NCBI GenBank assembly: GCA_945639195.1
Contig: CALZEE010000001.1
Coordinates: 62,001 to 126,000, forward strand
DNA length: 64,000 nucleotides
Direction of reading: 5' to 3'
Origin: an uncultured Ignatzschineria sp.
Lineage (GTDB): Bacteria > Pseudomonadota > Gammaproteobacteria > Cardiobacteriales > Wohlfahrtiimonadaceae
Shown here one piece after another: positions 9,541 to 18,537 of the stretch (position 1 is its first letter; each line of letters starts with the position of its first letter). The translations under genes were made by a program, and so were the position numbers. The notes under the pieces are model-generated. The model did no database searches, was not told the DNA's origin, and saw only the letters and a list, made by a program, of their open reading frames with translations.

Positions 9541-10467
9541 ATGTCAATTGAGACAGATTCACAGCAGCCAGAAGTATCCACTAAAGCGCCAATTTTATCG
9601 CTTGGAATCACAAAGTGGGAAGCCGATACGAGCGATCATGACAATATTGTGAGTAGTTTAGAGCGTGGAGAAGTGCTCTATTTCCCTGAGCTGCCATTTG
9701 TTCTTCAATCTGATGAAGCCGAGTTATTAGATCCTGCTTTGGTAAGCCCTAAGCGTAAAAATATTATGTACCAAACGGATAAAGACACGATCCGCGGGGT
9801 AGCTGAGGAGGTTTCTGCTGAGAAGCAAGCGCTACTCAAAGGATTGTTAAAACGCTATTCTGAGGCGAGTCTGAAGCTCATTACTGATTTGATTCCTGAA
9901 TATAAAGGGAAATTGCATAGCCCGATGAATACGCTTCGTTTGAATGCGATTGATGAATGGAGTGATAGTCATTCATTCCGCAAAGATGACCGTCGTCTGC
10001 ACGTAGATGCTTTCCCTTCAAGACCGCTTCATGGCAAACGTATTATTCGAATTTTTAATAATATTAATCCGAATGGTGTTCCTCGAAAATGGCGCGTGGG
10101 AGAAGCATTCCCTGACTTAGCCAAAAGATTATTGCCGGGGGTAAAGAGTTATTCGAGCTTAGGTGCAACTTTACTTGATTCCCTGAAAATTACTAAAAGT
10201 CGCCGTACGCATTACGACCATATTATGTTGCAGTTCCATGACATGATGAAAGAAGATCAGAACTATCAAGACAACGGTGTGCAGTGGGATGTGAACTTTA
10301 TGCCGGGCTCAACTTGGATCTGCTTCTCTGATCAAACACCACACGCTGCAATGAGTGGGCAATTTATGCTAGAGCAAACATTCCAGCTCGATGTAGAAGA
10401 TATGATTGATAGTGAGCAATCTCCCTTAAAAGTTTTAGAAAAGATGGTAGGAAAGCCACTTCTTTAA
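9541..10467 (+). CDS. kdoO: Kdo 3-hydroxylase (Fe(II)/2-oxoglutarate dioxygenase)
   Basis: Probably hydroxylates the outer Kdo sugar of Kdo2-lipid A, turning it into Ko, at the cytoplasmic face of the inner membrane. The 308-residue protein matches the Kdo_hydroxy family. It has a likely iron site HVDAF (H154, D156), a distal His in TPHAAMSG near 263, and the conserved RIFNNINPNGVPRKWRVGE stretch. The very strong AGGAGG site 6 bases before the ATG fixes the start. The 224 bases upstream hold no other gene. The change alters lipopolysaccharide core acidity and susceptibility in other bacteria (family knowledge). Confidence 0.88.
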   Translation: MSIETDSQQPEVSTKAPILSLGITKWEADTSDHDNIVSSLERGEVLYFPELPFVLQSDEAELLDPALVSPKRKNIMYQTDKDTIRGVAEEVSAEKQALLKGLLKRYSEASLKLITDLIPEYKGKLHSPMNTLRLNAIDEWSDSHSFRKDDRRLHVDAFPSRPLHGKRIIRIFNNINPNGVPRKWRVGEAFPDLAKRLLPGVKSYSSLGATLLDSLKITKSRRTHYDHIMLQFHDMMKEDQNYQDNGVQWDVNFMPGSTWICFSDQTPHAAMSGQFMLEQTFQLDVEDMIDSEQSPLKVLEKMVGKPLL

Positions 10468-10492
10468 AAGGAAAGACTCACATTAATGGATT

Positions 10493-10524
10493 ATGAATAT
10501 CGATGATATTCGATCGATATTCAT
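10493..10524. repeat. Perfect 12-bp inverted repeat without U-tract
   Basis: ATGAATATCGAT and its exact complement are separated by 8 bases, 25 bases after kdoO. There is no T run after it, so it is not a standard terminator. A proper terminator follows at 10599. It could be an RNA 3'-end stabiliser or protein site. Confidence 0.6.
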
Positions 10525-10598
10525 CGATAACAGTAGCTTTAGAGATGTATGTGAAATTAATTTAGGGTTATTGTGAGAAGTGTATAAAGCTTGAAAGA

Positions 10599-10628
10599 AA
10601 ATGCTGATATGATGTATATCGGCATTTT
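10599..10628 (+). terminator. Terminator after kdoO
   Basis: Stem AAATGCTGATAT/ATATCGGCATTT (one G-U pair), 5-base loop, T run. Confidence 0.75.
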
Positions 10629-10676
10629 TTTATGCACATTATTTTTGAATGAACGCCCCCTGTTTATAAAGGATCT

Positions 10677-11390
10677 ATGAATATGTACGAAGCCACAATG
10701 TTACTGATTACCGTTGCCGGCATTCACTTAATGGCGCTGGTAACGCCCGGGCCGGATCTATTTTTGATCACCCAAGTTGCCGTAAGTCATTCACGCCGAG
10801 ATGCGATGATGGCTGTTATTGGCATTACGCTGGGTGTAGCGGTATGGGCGATTGTGGCGTTACTTGGCTTACATGTGCTTGTAGAAAGATTGCCGTGGAT
10901 TCAAACCATGCTCTATTTTGCAGGGGGAGGATATTTAAGCTATCTCGGCATTATTCTATTACGAGCAAGTATTCGGCAGTTGAAACGCTCGCACATTAGG
11001 GCAAATGATGACTCTACAGACGTATTAGGAGAAGGGGATCTTGCGCTGGGTGAATCAGAGAATAAATCGTCTGCGAAAGCAGGATATCAATTTCTTTTAA
11101 AGGGACTTTTCACCAATCTTGCTAATCCTAAAGCGCTGATCTATTTTGGAAGCGTCTTTGTGATTTTTGTGGGCGGACAAGTTTCAAATATTGTGCGAGG
11201 AGAGATTTTTACACTTGTCGTGATTGAGACATTCCTCTGGTTTACTTTAGTCACTATTCTTTTTTCATTGCCAAAACCCAAAGCAGTTTATCTTAAAGCG
11301 GGGGCTTATATTGATGGAACTGCCGGCATTTTCTTCTTAGGATTTGGGGTTAGCCTTATTTATCAGGCCATCATGCAGGTGATTAATTAA
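10677..11390 (+). CDS. LysE/RhtB family amino-acid exporter
   Basis: Inner-membrane efflux protein of the LysE superfamily, 237 residues with about six hydrophobic helices. The family signature is present at the start (LVTPGPDLFLITQVA) and in the second half (NLANPKALIYFGSVF). The hydrophilic stretch at about 108-138 (acidic, Ser-rich) is the usual central loop but rather long. The substrate is probably an amino acid or derivative and cannot be named. A second in-frame ATG at 10683 is better spaced from the AAAGGA site and may be the true start. It stands alone between terminators. Confidence 0.88.
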   Translation: MNMYEATMLLITVAGIHLMALVTPGPDLFLITQVAVSHSRRDAMMAVIGITLGVAVWAIVALLGLHVLVERLPWIQTMLYFAGGGYLSYLGIILLRASIRQLKRSHIRANDDSTDVLGEGDLALGESENKSSAKAGYQFLLKGLFTNLANPKALIYFGSVFVIFVGGQVSNIVRGEIFTLVVIETFLWFTLVTILFSLPKPKAVYLKAGAYIDGTAGIFFLGFGVSLIYQAIMQVIN

Positions 11391-11421
11391 TAGACAGTAA
11401 TTATACGTTATACACAGGTTT

Positions 11422-11449
11422 AAAAAGAGAGGCGATAAGCCTCTTTTTT
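11422..11449 (+). terminator. Terminator of the LysE-type gene
   Basis: Stem AGAGGC/GCCTCT, 5-base loop, then a run of Ts. Confidence 0.75.
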
Positions 11450-11655
11450 GTTTTCGAGAAGGTTATAAAATATAGTAATATCAATAACCTTGATGAGGGT
11501 TATACATTGGTAAAGACTTTATTTTCTCAATAATAGAAGGGATATCAAAGTTATTATCCCGTCATACGCAGAGTTGTCCAGAAAGTTATCCATAGAAAAT
11601 GTGCATAACTCTAAGGTTATCCTCAATGGTCGATTCGCTTTTGGATAGGTATGAA

Positions 11656-11688
11656 AAAAGCGAATGCCGTTGGACATCCGCTTTAAGG
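11656..11688 (-). terminator. Terminator of the GntR regulator gene
   Basis: On the minus strand AAAGCGGATG pairs with CATTCGCTTT (one G-U), followed by a T run. It lies 35 bases after the gnt-type regulator's stop. Confidence 0.7.
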
Positions 11689-11722
11689 AGAGAGAAATTA
11701 GGTTCTCTCTCATCGAATTTTT

Positions 11723-12424
11723 CTAATTAGGAGATGCTTGATAGAGCCCGATGGTATCTTCGATATGACGTCTCATCAGTTCAGTCCCTTTATCTGCATC
11801 GCGCGCGAGAAGTGCTTCGTAGAGCTCTCTATGAACATCAACAAAGTGATCAACATTCGCAAGCTTGCGAAGCGAGGTTCTTGTTTCATTGAGGGACTCA
11901 AAGAGTTGCTTGAAGATAATTTCCACAACACGGACGAGTGTTGGGTTATGGCTTGCTCTTACGAGTGCAAGATGGAAACGAAGATCCTCTTTTGTTGCTG
12001 CTTTATGAAGTTTAATACGCTCTTCAAGGGCGATCAATGCCGCTTCAATATCTTTAAGGTCATCATTTGACGCACGTTTTGTCGCTAAGACAAAGGCGCG
12101 CGTTTCTAGACCTTCACGAATTTCCAGGAGATCTATAATATCCGCAGAGTGGATATTGAGGACGCGGTTACGCAAACGGCTCAGGATGAGATCTTTGTCA
12201 CTCAATGTGAGGAAAAGTAGTCCTTCACGATCTAAGAAGATATTCTCGCCCTTTAATACTTCAATGGCTTTTGTAATATCTGCTTCTGGTTTGTTGATGG
12301 TCTCTACAATTTCAGGCATTGCGGGGAGAATTTCTCCTGGCAGAAAAGCACCTGATTCGATCATCTCCATGAATTCAACAATCACTTCTTCGTGGGGTAA
12401 GCGTTCAATAACCGATAATTTCAT
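11723..12424 (-). CDS. GntR family transcriptional regulator, FCD (FadR C-terminal) type
   Basis: Transcription factor with an N-terminal winged helix (about residues 10-65) and a C-terminal FCD ligand domain (about 90-225). The FCD metal/ligand residues look present: EDLRFHLALVRASHNP (D and H), DVHRELYEAL (H) and a later RRHIEDT (H). FCD regulators usually respond to small carboxylates or sugar acids. I take the ATG at 12424 because the GGAGG site lies 8 bases before it; an ATG 6 bases further up would overlap too closely. No adjacent catabolic gene reveals the target. Inverted repeats upstream could be its own operator. Confidence 0.88.
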   Translation of the reverse strand: MKLSVIERLPHEEVIVEFMEMIESGAFLPGEILPAMPEIVETINKPEADITKAIEVLKGENIFLDREGLLFLTLSDKDLILSRLRNRVLNIHSADIIDLLEIREGLETRAFVLATKRASNDDLKDIEAALIALEERIKLHKAATKEDLRFHLALVRASHNPTLVRVVEIIFKQLFESLNETRTSLRKLANVDHFVDVHRELYEALLARDADKGTELMRRHIEDTIGLYQASPN

Positions 12425-12798
12425 AATCATTCCTCCGACTCTGGGCCAAGCGTCTCAATTGAGTAGACTTAGCGAGTATTTAACGATCAATCTCTCTTTT
12501 GAGAGAGAAATTGTCACTTTTATTATTAGTAAGGTTGGTGTTGTTTATAACGCAACCTTTTTGTAAAACGAAATATAAGGTAGATGGTTTATGTGAAAAA
12601 AGCATTGAAAAATAGTGAGTAAAGAACAGGTAAGTTGCTGTTTTTAGTGATGTTTATATACTTTTTTATCAGCAAGTATTTTCTTTATTAGAATTTCTTT
12701 TAGTGTTTGGATCTCTTAAATTCACTTTTACATAAAAAGCGTCAAGGCGCAAACATTTATGAATAATATTGTTGAGCACGAGAATATTTGGGTATGAA
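12425..12798. other. Intergenic region with two inverted repeats
   Basis: No gene seen in this AT-rich stretch. It holds TCTCTC-TTTT-GAGAGA (12491-12506) and a hairpin AAGGTTG/CAACCTT (12531-12557) followed by five Ts on the plus strand. Both lie upstream of the GntR gene and could be operator or a small plus-strand terminator. No plus-strand gene that would need one is visible. Confidence 0.5.
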
Positions 12799-12825
12799 AA
12801 AAGAGCCTTAAAAGAAGGCTCTTTG
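12799..12825 (-). terminator. Terminator of the MipA-like gene
   Basis: On the minus strand AAAGAGCCTT pairs with AAGGCTCTTT, loop of 5, then TTTTTT. Confidence 0.8.
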
Positions 12826-12886
12826 AATGATATTACGTACTCTTATCCTCCAAAGCAGGAGGATAATAGATCAATCGCAATTGACC

Positions 12887-13633
12887 TTAGAAGTTGTAGT
12901 TAATCCCGAGTGCGAAGCTCGAAAGCGTTGAGCGATTTGTCATCGGACTATCTTTTACTTTACTCGGCAAGAAGTTGAATTCCATACCGCCAAATACATG
13001 GAAGCGATCGGTTGCTTTTACAGCCATACCAATCCCGATATGTGGTGTAATGCTTGCGCCTGGATCGTATTGATTAAGGCCTGTGCGGGCAGACTCATCT
13101 GCAGAAATACCGTAGTAGTAACGGTTATGTTTTTTGTTATCCCACGTGAGTCCCGCGCGTGGAATTAAGGTAAAGTGATCATTCACTTTATAGACATACC
13201 CAACATTAGCATTGGCAACAAGGTCTTTACTGCGACCTAAAATATCGCCCCCAATATCCCCGCTAACAAACATTTTATTATCAAAATGATGGGTTACACC
13301 TGCGCCTAAATGAATCGTTGATTTACGGCGATCAAGCTCTTTAAAAACACCATGAGAATCGCCAGGCTTAAAGTTGAGCGCTTGATAATTAAAGTGGATA
13401 TCGAATTTTGTTTGATCTAATTCAATGACATTGACACCGAGTTTAAGGCCTTTGATAAAGAATGCGCCAGATTGATACTCAAGGTGTGGAACAGGAACCC
13501 AATTAGAGTCATCGCCAACATAAGGCTTTTGTTGATAACCAACACCTACGCCAAGACTGAGACCTTTGAGGTCATCCGCAGCAGCAAAGCCTGCAAAAGA
13601 GAGCAGAAGTGTGCAAAGAAGCGTTTTTTTCAT
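12887..13633 (-). CDS. MipA/OmpV family outer-membrane protein
   Basis: Outer-membrane beta-barrel of 248 residues, the same length as E. coli MipA. The signal peptide ends at about residue 19 (FAAA-DDLKG). The opening GLSLGVGVGYQQKPYVGDDSNWVPVPHLEYQ is characteristic of the family, and the last residue is Phe after INYN, as required for barrel assembly. MipA in E. coli scaffolds murein enzymes; other members bind antibiotics or act as porins, so the precise role here is open. Its own terminator follows, and no operon partner is present. Confidence 0.9.
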   Translation of the reverse strand: MKKTLLCTLLLSFAGFAAADDLKGLSLGVGVGYQQKPYVGDDSNWVPVPHLEYQSGAFFIKGLKLGVNVIELDQTKFDIHFNYQALNFKPGDSHGVFKELDRRKSTIHLGAGVTHHFDNKMFVSGDIGGDILGRSKDLVANANVGYVYKVNDHFTLIPRAGLTWDNKKHNRYYYGISADESARTGLNQYDPGASITPHIGIGMAVKATDRFHVFGGMEFNFLPSKVKDSPMTNRSTLSSFALGINYNF

Positions 13634-13941
13634 AATATATCTCTCACAATAAAAGAATGTGGTGATTGTCAGGAAGTTTCATGGAATCGGTATTCTGATT
13701 GCCGGAAAGTTGACAACATTGTTGCACAGTATGGTAAACGGATTGTGCTGTTAAAGAAAGCCTTTTTCTAATTTTTACAAACTATTAGCTTCAAGCATAG
13801 ATATCTAAAAGAGCGGTGTTTATTCGAAAATAACCATGTGTAGGGCATCTTCATACATTTGTGTTTCATTCATGATTATTGTAAAGAGAAAGGGAGAATA
13901 CGAATGGATCATAAATAGATCAATTATGAACGGACAATAAA
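13634..13941. other. Intergenic region upstream of the MipA-like gene
   Basis: About 300 AT-rich bases with no credible ORF. It must hold the promoter of the MipA-like gene, but I cannot point to convincing -35/-10 boxes. Confidence 0.4.
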
Positions 13942-13980
13942 AACGCCGATAAAGGAAAGTGCTTTATCGGCGTTATATTT
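13942..13980 (-). terminator. Terminator of the CoA-disulfide-reductase-like gene
   Basis: Perfect 13-bp stem AACGCCGATAAAG/CTTTATCGGCGTT with a 7-base loop. Read on the minus strand it ends in TTTTATT. Confidence 0.85.
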
Positions 13981-14010
13981 TTATGCATTTTTATACGGTT
14001 TTTATCTGCT

Positions 14011-15357
14011 TTATTTAGCGGTATTTGCCGCAATATTGATAGCTTCCCACGTAGTGGTGAAGGGCGGTGCATACCCTAAATCAATCAATCCTAATTCATC
14101 TGTGGTCATGCCGGCATGAATAGCAACGGTAAAGGCATGCAGCCTTAATGCCGCATCTTTTTTACCAAAGATCTGTGCTCCTACGAGGACTTTGGAATCT
14201 GCTTCATAGACAAGCTTGATCGTTAAAGTCGTTTGTCCGCGGTAATAGTTAGTATGATTTGGAGTGGTGATGAGGGTTGTTTTATAGTGATTTTCGAGCG
14301 TTTTTGCCATTTTTTCAGTCAACCCTGTACTTCCAGCTTCGCAATCTCCCACTTTGATTAAACTAGAGCCAAGGCTTCCGGGGTAGGTAAGATACTCGGA
14401 TTTTTCTGAGACGATATTTGTGCCAATCACTCTGCCGAGCTTGTTCGCTGAGGTTGCAAGTGGAATATAGCGATTTCCTAAAAATCTATGAGGAACGGTG
14501 GCACAATCTCCTCCACTAAAGACATTAGGGATCGATGTTTCACCATACTCATTAATCACAATTGCGCCATTCGCAAGTTTTTCTAAGCGCGGATCAGTGA
14601 TGAAGTCCGTATTCGGTTTAAAGCCAATCGCGACAACGACCGCATCAGTTGCGATCTGATCATTGTCTGTTATAACAGCCGAAACCTTACCCGAATCGAG
14701 TGCTAAGTCGACCACTTTTTGTGACAGACGAATATCAATGGATGCATCTTGCAATGCTGTTTCCATGAGTTCAGAGAATTCCGTATCAAAAGGTCCTTGC
14801 ATAATATGCTCACCACTTTGAATAATGGTGACCTTTTTCCCTAAATGCGCCAGCTGATCAGCAACCTCAACACCAATAAAACCGCCCCCAATAATGGTGA
14901 TCGACTGATAGGTTTCTAGCGCTGCTTTTAGTGCATCCGCATCTTGAAGCTTCGTATGTAGATAGACATTTTCAGCCTTCATCCCTTCAAAAGGAAGCTG
15001 ATTAGGGGATGCGCCTGTAGCGATCATTAATCGGTCATAATGAAGCGCTGAAACTTCTCCGTCATGCGATTGTAGTGAGATACGCTGAGCATCAAAATCA
15101 ATGGCTGTGGCACTTGTTTGGAGGCGTAGATGAATGCCGCTTTTTTCAATTTGTGCCGGCGTTCGAGCAAACATGAAGCGAGAATCCTCAAATTCTCCAC
15201 CCAGATAATAAGGCAGACCACAGGCGCCAAAGGAGATGTAATTCTCCTTTTCAATGACGGTGATAGTGGCTGTCGGATCTTCTCTACGGGCTTTTGCGGC
15301 AACGCTCATTCCCGCAGCGATTCCTCCGATGATGACGATATTACGTGATTGACTCAT
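14011..15357 (-). CDS. CoA-disulfide reductase / NADH oxidase-like flavoprotein
   Basis: FAD- and NAD(P)H-dependent pyridine nucleotide-disulfide oxidoreductase, 448 residues. The FAD-binding IIGGIAAGMSVA is at 9-20. The single redox Cys is C46 in SFGACGLPY. The NAD-binding site is IIGGGFIGVEVA near 155, the second FAD motif VFSGGDCA near 285, and the C-terminal dimerisation domain is complete. One Cys rather than a CxxxxC pair places it with CoA-disulfide reductases and Nox-type oxidases. The ATG at 15357 is set by GGAGG 5 bases upstream; the longer TTG-start frame overlaps that site. It likely protects thiol balance or oxygen use. Substrate cannot be decided. Confidence 0.85.
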   Translation of the reverse strand: MSQSRNIVIIGGIAAGMSVAAKARREDPTATITVIEKENYISFGACGLPYYLGGEFEDSRFMFARTPAQIEKSGIHLRLQTSATAIDFDAQRISLQSHDGEVSALHYDRLMIATGASPNQLPFEGMKAENVYLHTKLQDADALKAALETYQSITIIGGGFIGVEVADQLAHLGKKVTIIQSGEHIMQGPFDTEFSELMETALQDASIDIRLSQKVVDLALDSGKVSAVITDNDQIATDAVVVAIGFKPNTDFITDPRLEKLANGAIVINEYGETSIPNVFSGGDCATVPHRFLGNRYIPLATSANKLGRVIGTNIVSEKSEYLTYPGSLGSSLIKVGDCEAGSTGLTEKMAKTLENHYKTTLITTPNHTNYYRGQTTLTIKLVYEADSKVLVGAQIFGKKDAALRLHAFTVAIHAGMTTDELGLIDLGYAPPFTTTWEAINIAANTAK

Positions 15358-15415
15358 GATGACCTCCAAAATGATAATTGAGACTAAGCAGAAAGGGCGT
15401 TAATCAGCGGGGGAC

Positions 15416-16084
15416 TTAATCGAGTGGCGGCAGAATATCCACAAGCCAGTTGGCGATATCTTGCAGTTCCTCATTAATCACCTCATGACGCATGGGGTAA
15501 TCATGCCAAGTTGTTGCAACGCCGCGGCTACGAAGGAAACTTTCTGCGCTTCTTCCGAGTTCGATATTGACAACATCATCCATGCGCCCATGAAGATGTA
15601 GCGTAGGAATGGTTTTAAGCGCGTCGTTGATTGCTAAAGATTCATCAAATGTAGCGCTATAGGTTGAGAGCGCCATAACGCCGGCAATAGGTTGGTCAAA
15701 CGCGATAAATGCCGTATTTAAAACGACAGCACCACCTTGAGAGAAGCCCGCGAGGACGATTCTATCAAGTGAGATGCCTTTATTGACCTCATCATTGATG
15801 AGAGAGATAACATATTGGCTGGACTCATCGAGTTCTGATTGTTTGATTTCACGGGGAGACGTGAGCGCAATAATGTCATACCAAGAGGGCATCGGAAATC
15901 CATTATTAAGCGATACAGGACGAACCGGCGCTTGTGGCAAAATAAAGCGAGTGCTTGGGAGAATGCGATCTTGTAAGATCTTGGCAACGGGTAAAAAATC
16001 CTCTTTTGAGGCACCTAATCCATGAAGCCAGATAACGGCTGCATCAGCCTTTTGAATAGGATCTAAAATAATAGGGGATTCCAT
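15416..16084 (-). CDS. Carboxylesterase/phospholipase-type alpha/beta hydrolase (YpfH-like)
   Basis: Serine esterase of the acyl-protein thioesterase/carboxylesterase family, 222 residues, with no signal peptide. The catalytic triad is visible: S115 in GFSQGG, Asp in GRMDD (about 169) and H200 in MRHEV. The oxyanion segment WLHGLGASKEDF is at 19-30. The start at 16084 has AAAGGA 7 bases upstream; a longer frame begins 33 bases earlier without such a site. It lies 58 bases upstream of the flavoprotein gene on the same strand and may be co-transcribed. The natural ester substrate is unknown. Confidence 0.87.
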   Translation of the reverse strand: MESPIILDPIQKADAAVIWLHGLGASKEDFLPVAKILQDRILPSTRFILPQAPVRPVSLNNGFPMPSWYDIIALTSPREIKQSELDESSQYVISLINDEVNKGISLDRIVLAGFSQGGAVVLNTAFIAFDQPIAGVMALSTYSATFDESLAINDALKTIPTLHLHGRMDDVVNIELGRSAESFLRSRGVATTWHDYPMRHEVINEELQDIANWLVDILPPLD

Positions 16085-16302
16085 AAAAATTCCTTTGTCT
16101 TTTAAAGTGATCGTCATAAATCATCAAAATGTCGAAATGAGTCTGTATCGGGCGATCATTTGTAGCCCGGAGAATAATATCGTTTAGCCTAAAGACCGAC
16201 GATATCCGCTGATATCAACGGCAATAAATGTATCGATGTGTAGATAAACTCTATCAGTTCTTGAGAAGAGATACGATCACGTACCGCTTATAAAGAGGCT
16301 AT

Positions 16303-16770
16303 TTATGCATCTAGCGAAGAATCAAAACCGAGACTTTCTCCGGCATCTGCAATAAGTGCTAGCCAAGTAGGGATGACGAAGCTTGTCATGAGAGGGGCAA
16401 AATCAAGATTCGGAATCTCTTTGGGTGTAATCCAGATTGCTTCAGCGATCTCTGCTTCTGGGGTAACGTCTACTAATTCAGGTAGCAGTACAAAGAAGAG
16501 GTTCGAGCGGACAAAGTAGCCGGGCTCATTTGCCGCAGGGGCTTCATAAGTTCGAATGAAATGGGCTAGCATTGGCGGAATCATCAGGCCAACTTCTTCT
16601 TTTAACTCTCTAATAAGAGCTTCAATGGGAGTTTCACCTTCATCAATTTTGCCACCAGGAAGCATATATTTGTGTGTGTTCTCTTTTCTAACAACGAGTA
16701 ATCGGCCCTTTGGATCGATAATAATGCCGGCAGCAAGAATAAAGAGTTTTTGTTCGTCAAGAGTTGTCAT
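16303..16770 (-). CDS. Nudix hydrolase
   Basis: A 155-residue pyrophosphohydrolase with a complete Nudix box (GGKIDEGETP, then REL-K-EEVGL, residues 39-62), the Mg-binding REXXEE helix included. The rest of the fold is short, with no extra domain. The substrate is probably a nucleoside diphosphate derivative but cannot be named. It lies on the same strand as the esterase downstream, with a gap of about 220 bases. Confidence 0.9.
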   Translation of the reverse strand: MTTLDEQKLFILAAGIIIDPKGRLLVVRKENTHKYMLPGGKIDEGETPIEALIRELKEEVGLMIPPMLAHFIRTYEAPAANEPGYFVRSNLFFVLLPELVDVTPEAEIAEAIWITPKEIPNLDFAPLMTSFVIPTWLALIADAGESLGFDSSLDA

Positions 16771-17126
16771 ATTGGTCCCATTGATGCGTTGAAAGTTGGT
16801 CGAAAAAATCGTTGATAGAATTTGAAAGTTTAATTGTACGGCATTTCAGATTTGAAATAGTGCAAGATGCTTGTAAAGTGGCAAAAAAATCCGTTAAAAG
16901 TGATCAATCGCATATGTGAAATGGATGAAAACGCGGTATGATTATGAAGGTAATAGGCAACGTTAGAATGAAATAGTCAAGGCTGGCTATAATACCTAAT
17001 GGTTGAATCAGGATTGAGATGATTAAATAGTATTCATGATGATTACTATTTAAGATCTAATCGATTATTTGAATCCTATAAATGAATTGATTTTATATTT
17101 TATGGGCAGATGCGCAAGGAGCAGAG
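16771..17126. promoter_or_regulatory. Divergent intergenic region with a 10-bp inverted repeat before the DyP gene
   Basis: No gene is seen here. A consensus -10 (TATAAT, 16988-16993) points toward the DyP gene, though the -35 is weak. Downstream, TTAAATAGTA (17023-17032) and its perfect complement (17044-17053) flank an 11-base spacer. The repeat sits between the possible start of transcription and the gene, as expected for an operator or leader hairpin. Confidence 0.55.
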
Positions 17127-18047
17127 ATGAGTGAACTAAATTTTCAAGAAGGGTTAGTAGTTGAGAACCGCGATCATGCAATCTATTTCGAGATAAACTT
17201 CAAAAGTGAAGATTTAGAGGCGATAAAAGAAGCAATTTCTGGGTTATTGGCGCGTCAAAGATCTTATCTTACTCGCTTTGGATCTTGTGGTTTACAGGTC
17301 GTTGTCGCATTTGGGCGTGATGCTTGGACAAAGCTATCAGGCAATGCAGAGAGCGCCCCTGAGCTTGTTGACTATAGAGAACTAGGTTTTGGCATGGCAA
17401 AAGCCACGCAACGCGATATGTTTGTGCATATAAATTCTCATGAACAGAAGATTAACTTCTCTGTTGCCCAAGATTTGGTCAAGCTCTTTAAAGGACTTGT
17501 AACGATTGAAGAGGAAGTCCATGGTTTCCGCTGTTTAGAAGCACGTGACTTAAGTGGATTTGTCGATGGTACAGAAAACCCAAAAGGCTTAAAAGATCGT
17601 ACAGAGGTTGCTGTCATTAATGCGGGAATTGATGCGGGTGGGAGTTATGTGATTGCCCAGAAATGGATTCACTCATTAGAGCAGATTCATCACTTTGATG
17701 CTAAAGGACAAGATGAAGTCTTTGGTCGTCATAAAGAATCTGATATTGAGATGGATGATGACGCCAAACCGATGGGTGCGCATACTGAACGTGTAGTAAT
17801 TGATGAAGAGGGCGAAGAGCTTGAGATCGTTCGTCAAAGCTTACCTTATGGTTATGCAAGCGGCGAGAAAGGGTTGTATTTTATTGCTTATAGTGCAGAG
17901 TTAACCCGTTTCGAGAAGATGCTTGCCAGAATGTTCGGCGAAGAAGATGAGCATTTTGACCGCATGCTCTCATACACACATGCAGTGACAGGTAGCTATC
18001 TCTATGCACCTTCACTAGATCAATTAGAAGAAATTGGTGCGGCGTAA
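17127..18047 (+). CDS. Dyp-type haem peroxidase
   Basis: Haem peroxidase of the dye-decolorising family, 306 residues, no secretion signal, so cytoplasmic (YfeX-like class). The GxxDG motif with the distal Asp is GFVDGTENP (D147). The likely proximal haem His is H219 in MGAHTERV, and the distal Arg is R236 in RQSLPYG. The C-terminal haem-pocket helix HFDRMLSYTHAVTG is present. Members use hydrogen peroxide to oxidise diverse compounds or porphyrinogens. GGAGC-type site (aaggagcagag) lies just before the ATG. It stands alone with its own terminator. Confidence 0.93.
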   Translation: MSELNFQEGLVVENRDHAIYFEINFKSEDLEAIKEAISGLLARQRSYLTRFGSCGLQVVVAFGRDAWTKLSGNAESAPELVDYRELGFGMAKATQRDMFVHINSHEQKINFSVAQDLVKLFKGLVTIEEEVHGFRCLEARDLSGFVDGTENPKGLKDRTEVAVINAGIDAGGSYVIAQKWIHSLEQIHHFDAKGQDEVFGRHKESDIEMDDDAKPMGAHTERVVIDEEGEELEIVRQSLPYGYASGEKGLYFIAYSAELTRFEKMLARMFGEEDEHFDRMLSYTHAVTGSYLYAPSLDQLEEIGAA

Positions 18048-18124
18048 TCGCTGAGAAGAATCAATGTAACAGCTTATCTATAAGGTGTTGTCGCATTTAA
18101 AGAAACGAATTTAAAAAAGAATCT

Positions 18125-18165
18125 AAAGAGAGATTAATGTGAAGATATTAATCTCTCTTTTTTTA
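18125..18165 (+). terminator. Terminator of the DyP gene
   Basis: Perfect 14-bp stem AAAGAGAGATTAAT/ATTAATCTCTCTTT, 8-base loop, T run. Confidence 0.85.
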
Positions 18166-18316
18166 TGTCTGAGATTTTTTAAAATGAGCATCTGCTCGAT
18201 GAACTCTCGCTGTATCTTATTGTTCTATATCTCAAATAAAGACTCTCTAAAGAACGGCTGATTGTCGGTAAAACGGTAATTTCCGGCATTTTCTAAAGAT
18301 TAATCTGTTCAGATAC

Positions 18317-18380
18317 TTGCCGGCATTGAATGATTACTATATAGTCACACTTCTCAAAACTACCTAACGGACGGTAGGTA
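18317..18380 (+). promoter_or_regulatory. Promoter and palindromic operator of the Bcr/CflA efflux gene
   Basis: TTGCCG (-35, 18317-18322) and TATAGT (-10, 18340-18345) are 17 bases apart. Directly after the expected start lies a 20-base palindrome, TACCTAACGGACGGTAGGTA (18361-18380), matching its own complement at 16 of 20 positions with perfect TACCTA/TAGGTA ends. This is the typical arrangement for TetR-family repression, and a TetR gene follows the efflux gene. The pairing with that regulator is inference. Confidence 0.65.
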
Positions 18381-18456
18381 AAGAGCGTTAAAGTTGTAAT
18401 CGGTTTTTTTAACAGCGGGTTAGCAATTTTTAATCAAAAAAATCACGACATTTTAG

Positions 18457-18482
18457 GGCGCTATTCGGAGTCAAATAGCGCC
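18457..18482 (+). promoter_or_regulatory. Stem-loop in the efflux gene leader
   Basis: GGCGCTATT pairs with AATAGCGCC around an 8-base loop, about 55 bases before the efflux gene start. There is no U run, so it is not a terminator as it stands. It lies within the roughly 185-base leader expected from the promoter at 18317. Confidence 0.5.
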
Positions 18483-18537
18483 TTAGAATTTCGTGAGATC
18501 CATTAAAAAATAACGAGATAAATAGAAATAGGGTTTT

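Noticed and set aside
10493-10524. Inverted repeat as the kdoO terminator
   Set aside because: There is no T run after the stem on either strand, and a normal terminator lies at 10599.
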